From: Bacteroides sp.
GTDB lineage: Bacteria; Bacteroidota; Bacteroidia; Bacteroidales; Bacteroidaceae
Direction: 5' to 3'
Length of the DNA: 33,937 nucleotides
Assembly: GCA_015060735.1 (NCBI GenBank)
Contig: SUXX01000026.1
Span: 1-33,937 of the forward strand
Part shown: positions 33,602 through 33,937 of the stretch, piece after piece
How the letters are laid out: each line of letters starts with the position of its first letter
How positions within the stretch are numbered: position 1 is the first letter of the stretch
Position numbers and translations under genes: made by a program
Notes under the pieces: model-generated
Told to the model about the DNA's origin: nothing
The model's input: the letters and a program-made list of their open reading frames with translations, nothing else
Databases searched by the model: none

Positions 33602-33609
33602 TAAAGGTA
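33602..33609 (-). promoter_or_regulatory. Possible promoter of the DUF4221 gene
   Basis: TACCTTTA on the minus strand has one mismatch to TAnnTTTG and lies 11 bases before ATG 33590. An ATTG 20 bp upstream (one mismatch to TTTG) is the only -33 candidate. Weak. Confidence 0.35.
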
Positions 33610-33643
33610 GCAAATTAAACTTGCAAATACAATCGAATTCTAA

Positions 33644-33937
33644 TTATTCCTTCAAATGAAGCAGCTGGAGACGAATACCGAAATCATCCTTTGATTCATC
33701 ACAAACTCTTGCCCATGTGGAAGAATTTAAATAGAATAAAGAAGGATTGTCAATAACCGTTTCATCGAAATCATTATGGAGTTTCTTTGCAATAGTAACA
33801 TCTTGAGTGCGATTATCAACCAAAGCCCATAAAAATCTTCGTTTATCCTGATTCTGCTCATAAATAAACTGACAGAATCCCATTAATAAATAGGAAGGAG
33901 AATAAGCATAATAATCACAAATGCCATATCCATCCAA
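33644..33937 (-). CDS. C-terminal part of a probable 6-bladed beta-propeller protein
   Basis: The frame is open to the window edge and gives the last 98 residues. The first codon in the window is an ordinary in-frame TTG, most likely internal Leu. DYYAYSPSYLLMGFCQFIYEQN, KRRFLWALVDNRTQDVTIAK and the ending DDFGIRLQLLHLKE resemble the C-terminus of Bacteroidetes 6-bladed propeller proteins of the BF3164/DUF4934 kind. It is followed after 53 bases by the DUF4221 gene on the same strand. The N-terminus, and so any lipobox, is not visible. Confidence 0.65.
   Translation of the reverse strand: MDGYGICDYYAYSPSYLLMGFCQFIYEQNQDKRRFLWALVDNRTQDVTIAKKLHNDFDETVIDNPSLFYLNSSTWARVCDESKDDFGIRLQLLHLKE

Noticed and set aside
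33935-33937. TTG at the right edge as a start codon for the last gene
   Set aside because: The frame is open at the edge and the residues look like the interior of a propeller, so it is treated as partial.
1-33937. CRISPR arrays, insertion sequences, tRNA genes and phage remnants
   Set aside because: No repeated spacer pattern, transposase, terminal inverted repeats, cloverleaf or phage gene was seen on reading; short tRNA-like or ncRNA elements could still be missed without a covariance-model search.

Overview
The window is chromosomal DNA from a gut-type Bacteroidales bacterium, most likely Bacteroides or Phocaeicola. The pointers are the Bacteroidetes promoter signature (TTTG, about 20 bp, TAnnTTTG) upstream of many genes, A-rich leaders with almost no Shine-Dalgarno sites, many lipoproteins and secreted glycosidases, a Bacteroides-type N-succinylornithine carbamoyltransferase, and families such as NigD-like, BF3164-like and DUF4221. 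No rRNA, tRNA, CRISPR array, insertion sequence or phage gene was seen. No stretch over about 250 bases lacks a gene.

Layout. 1-1710: a GT2 glycosyltransferase running off the left edge, efp, and rpmH, with efp and rpmH divergent. 1770-4154: a secreted GH20 protein on the minus strand that lacks the catalytic Glu. 4399-9326: a tight housekeeping/envelope operon of PASTA protein, RluA-family pseudouridine synthase, D-Ala-D-Ala ligase, acyltransferase-like protein, NigD-like lipoprotein and rhodanese lipoprotein. 9451-10413: argF', divergent from the next block.

10575-23900 is the most interesting part: two convergent enzyme blocks meeting at a 29-bp terminator stem. The plus block is a PNGase F-type amidase followed by two tandem GH92 alpha-mannosidases. 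The minus block is an FGE-like/BNR fusion, two tandem GH29 alpha-fucosidases and a GH3 enzyme. Together they look like a dedicated N-glycan breakdown locus: release of the glycan from Asn, trimming of mannose, removal of fucose, and removal of a beta-linked sugar. In the PNGase a Gly sits where PNGase F has Glu118, and GH29 and GH3 enzymes are present, so plant- or insect-type glycans with core alpha-1,3-fucose and perhaps beta-1,2-xylose are a plausible target. This is inference. No SusC/SusD pair and no dedicated sensor lie in the window.

24013-30084 is all minus strand: a small secreted protein, an acyl-CoA synthetase and an XRE-cupin regulator in one operon, then proC, then a large DUF4965/glutaminase-A-like lipoprotein. 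30292-31254 is an exported metallo-beta-lactamase-fold protein. 31329 to the right edge holds three minus-strand beta-propeller-type proteins (BF3164-like, DUF4221, and a partial third).

The best leads are the GH20 pseudoenzyme, the FGE/BNR fusion that lacks both FGE cysteines and the RIP motif, the N-glycan locus as a whole, the Ser at the specificity position of ArgF', and promoters nested inside upstream terminators.
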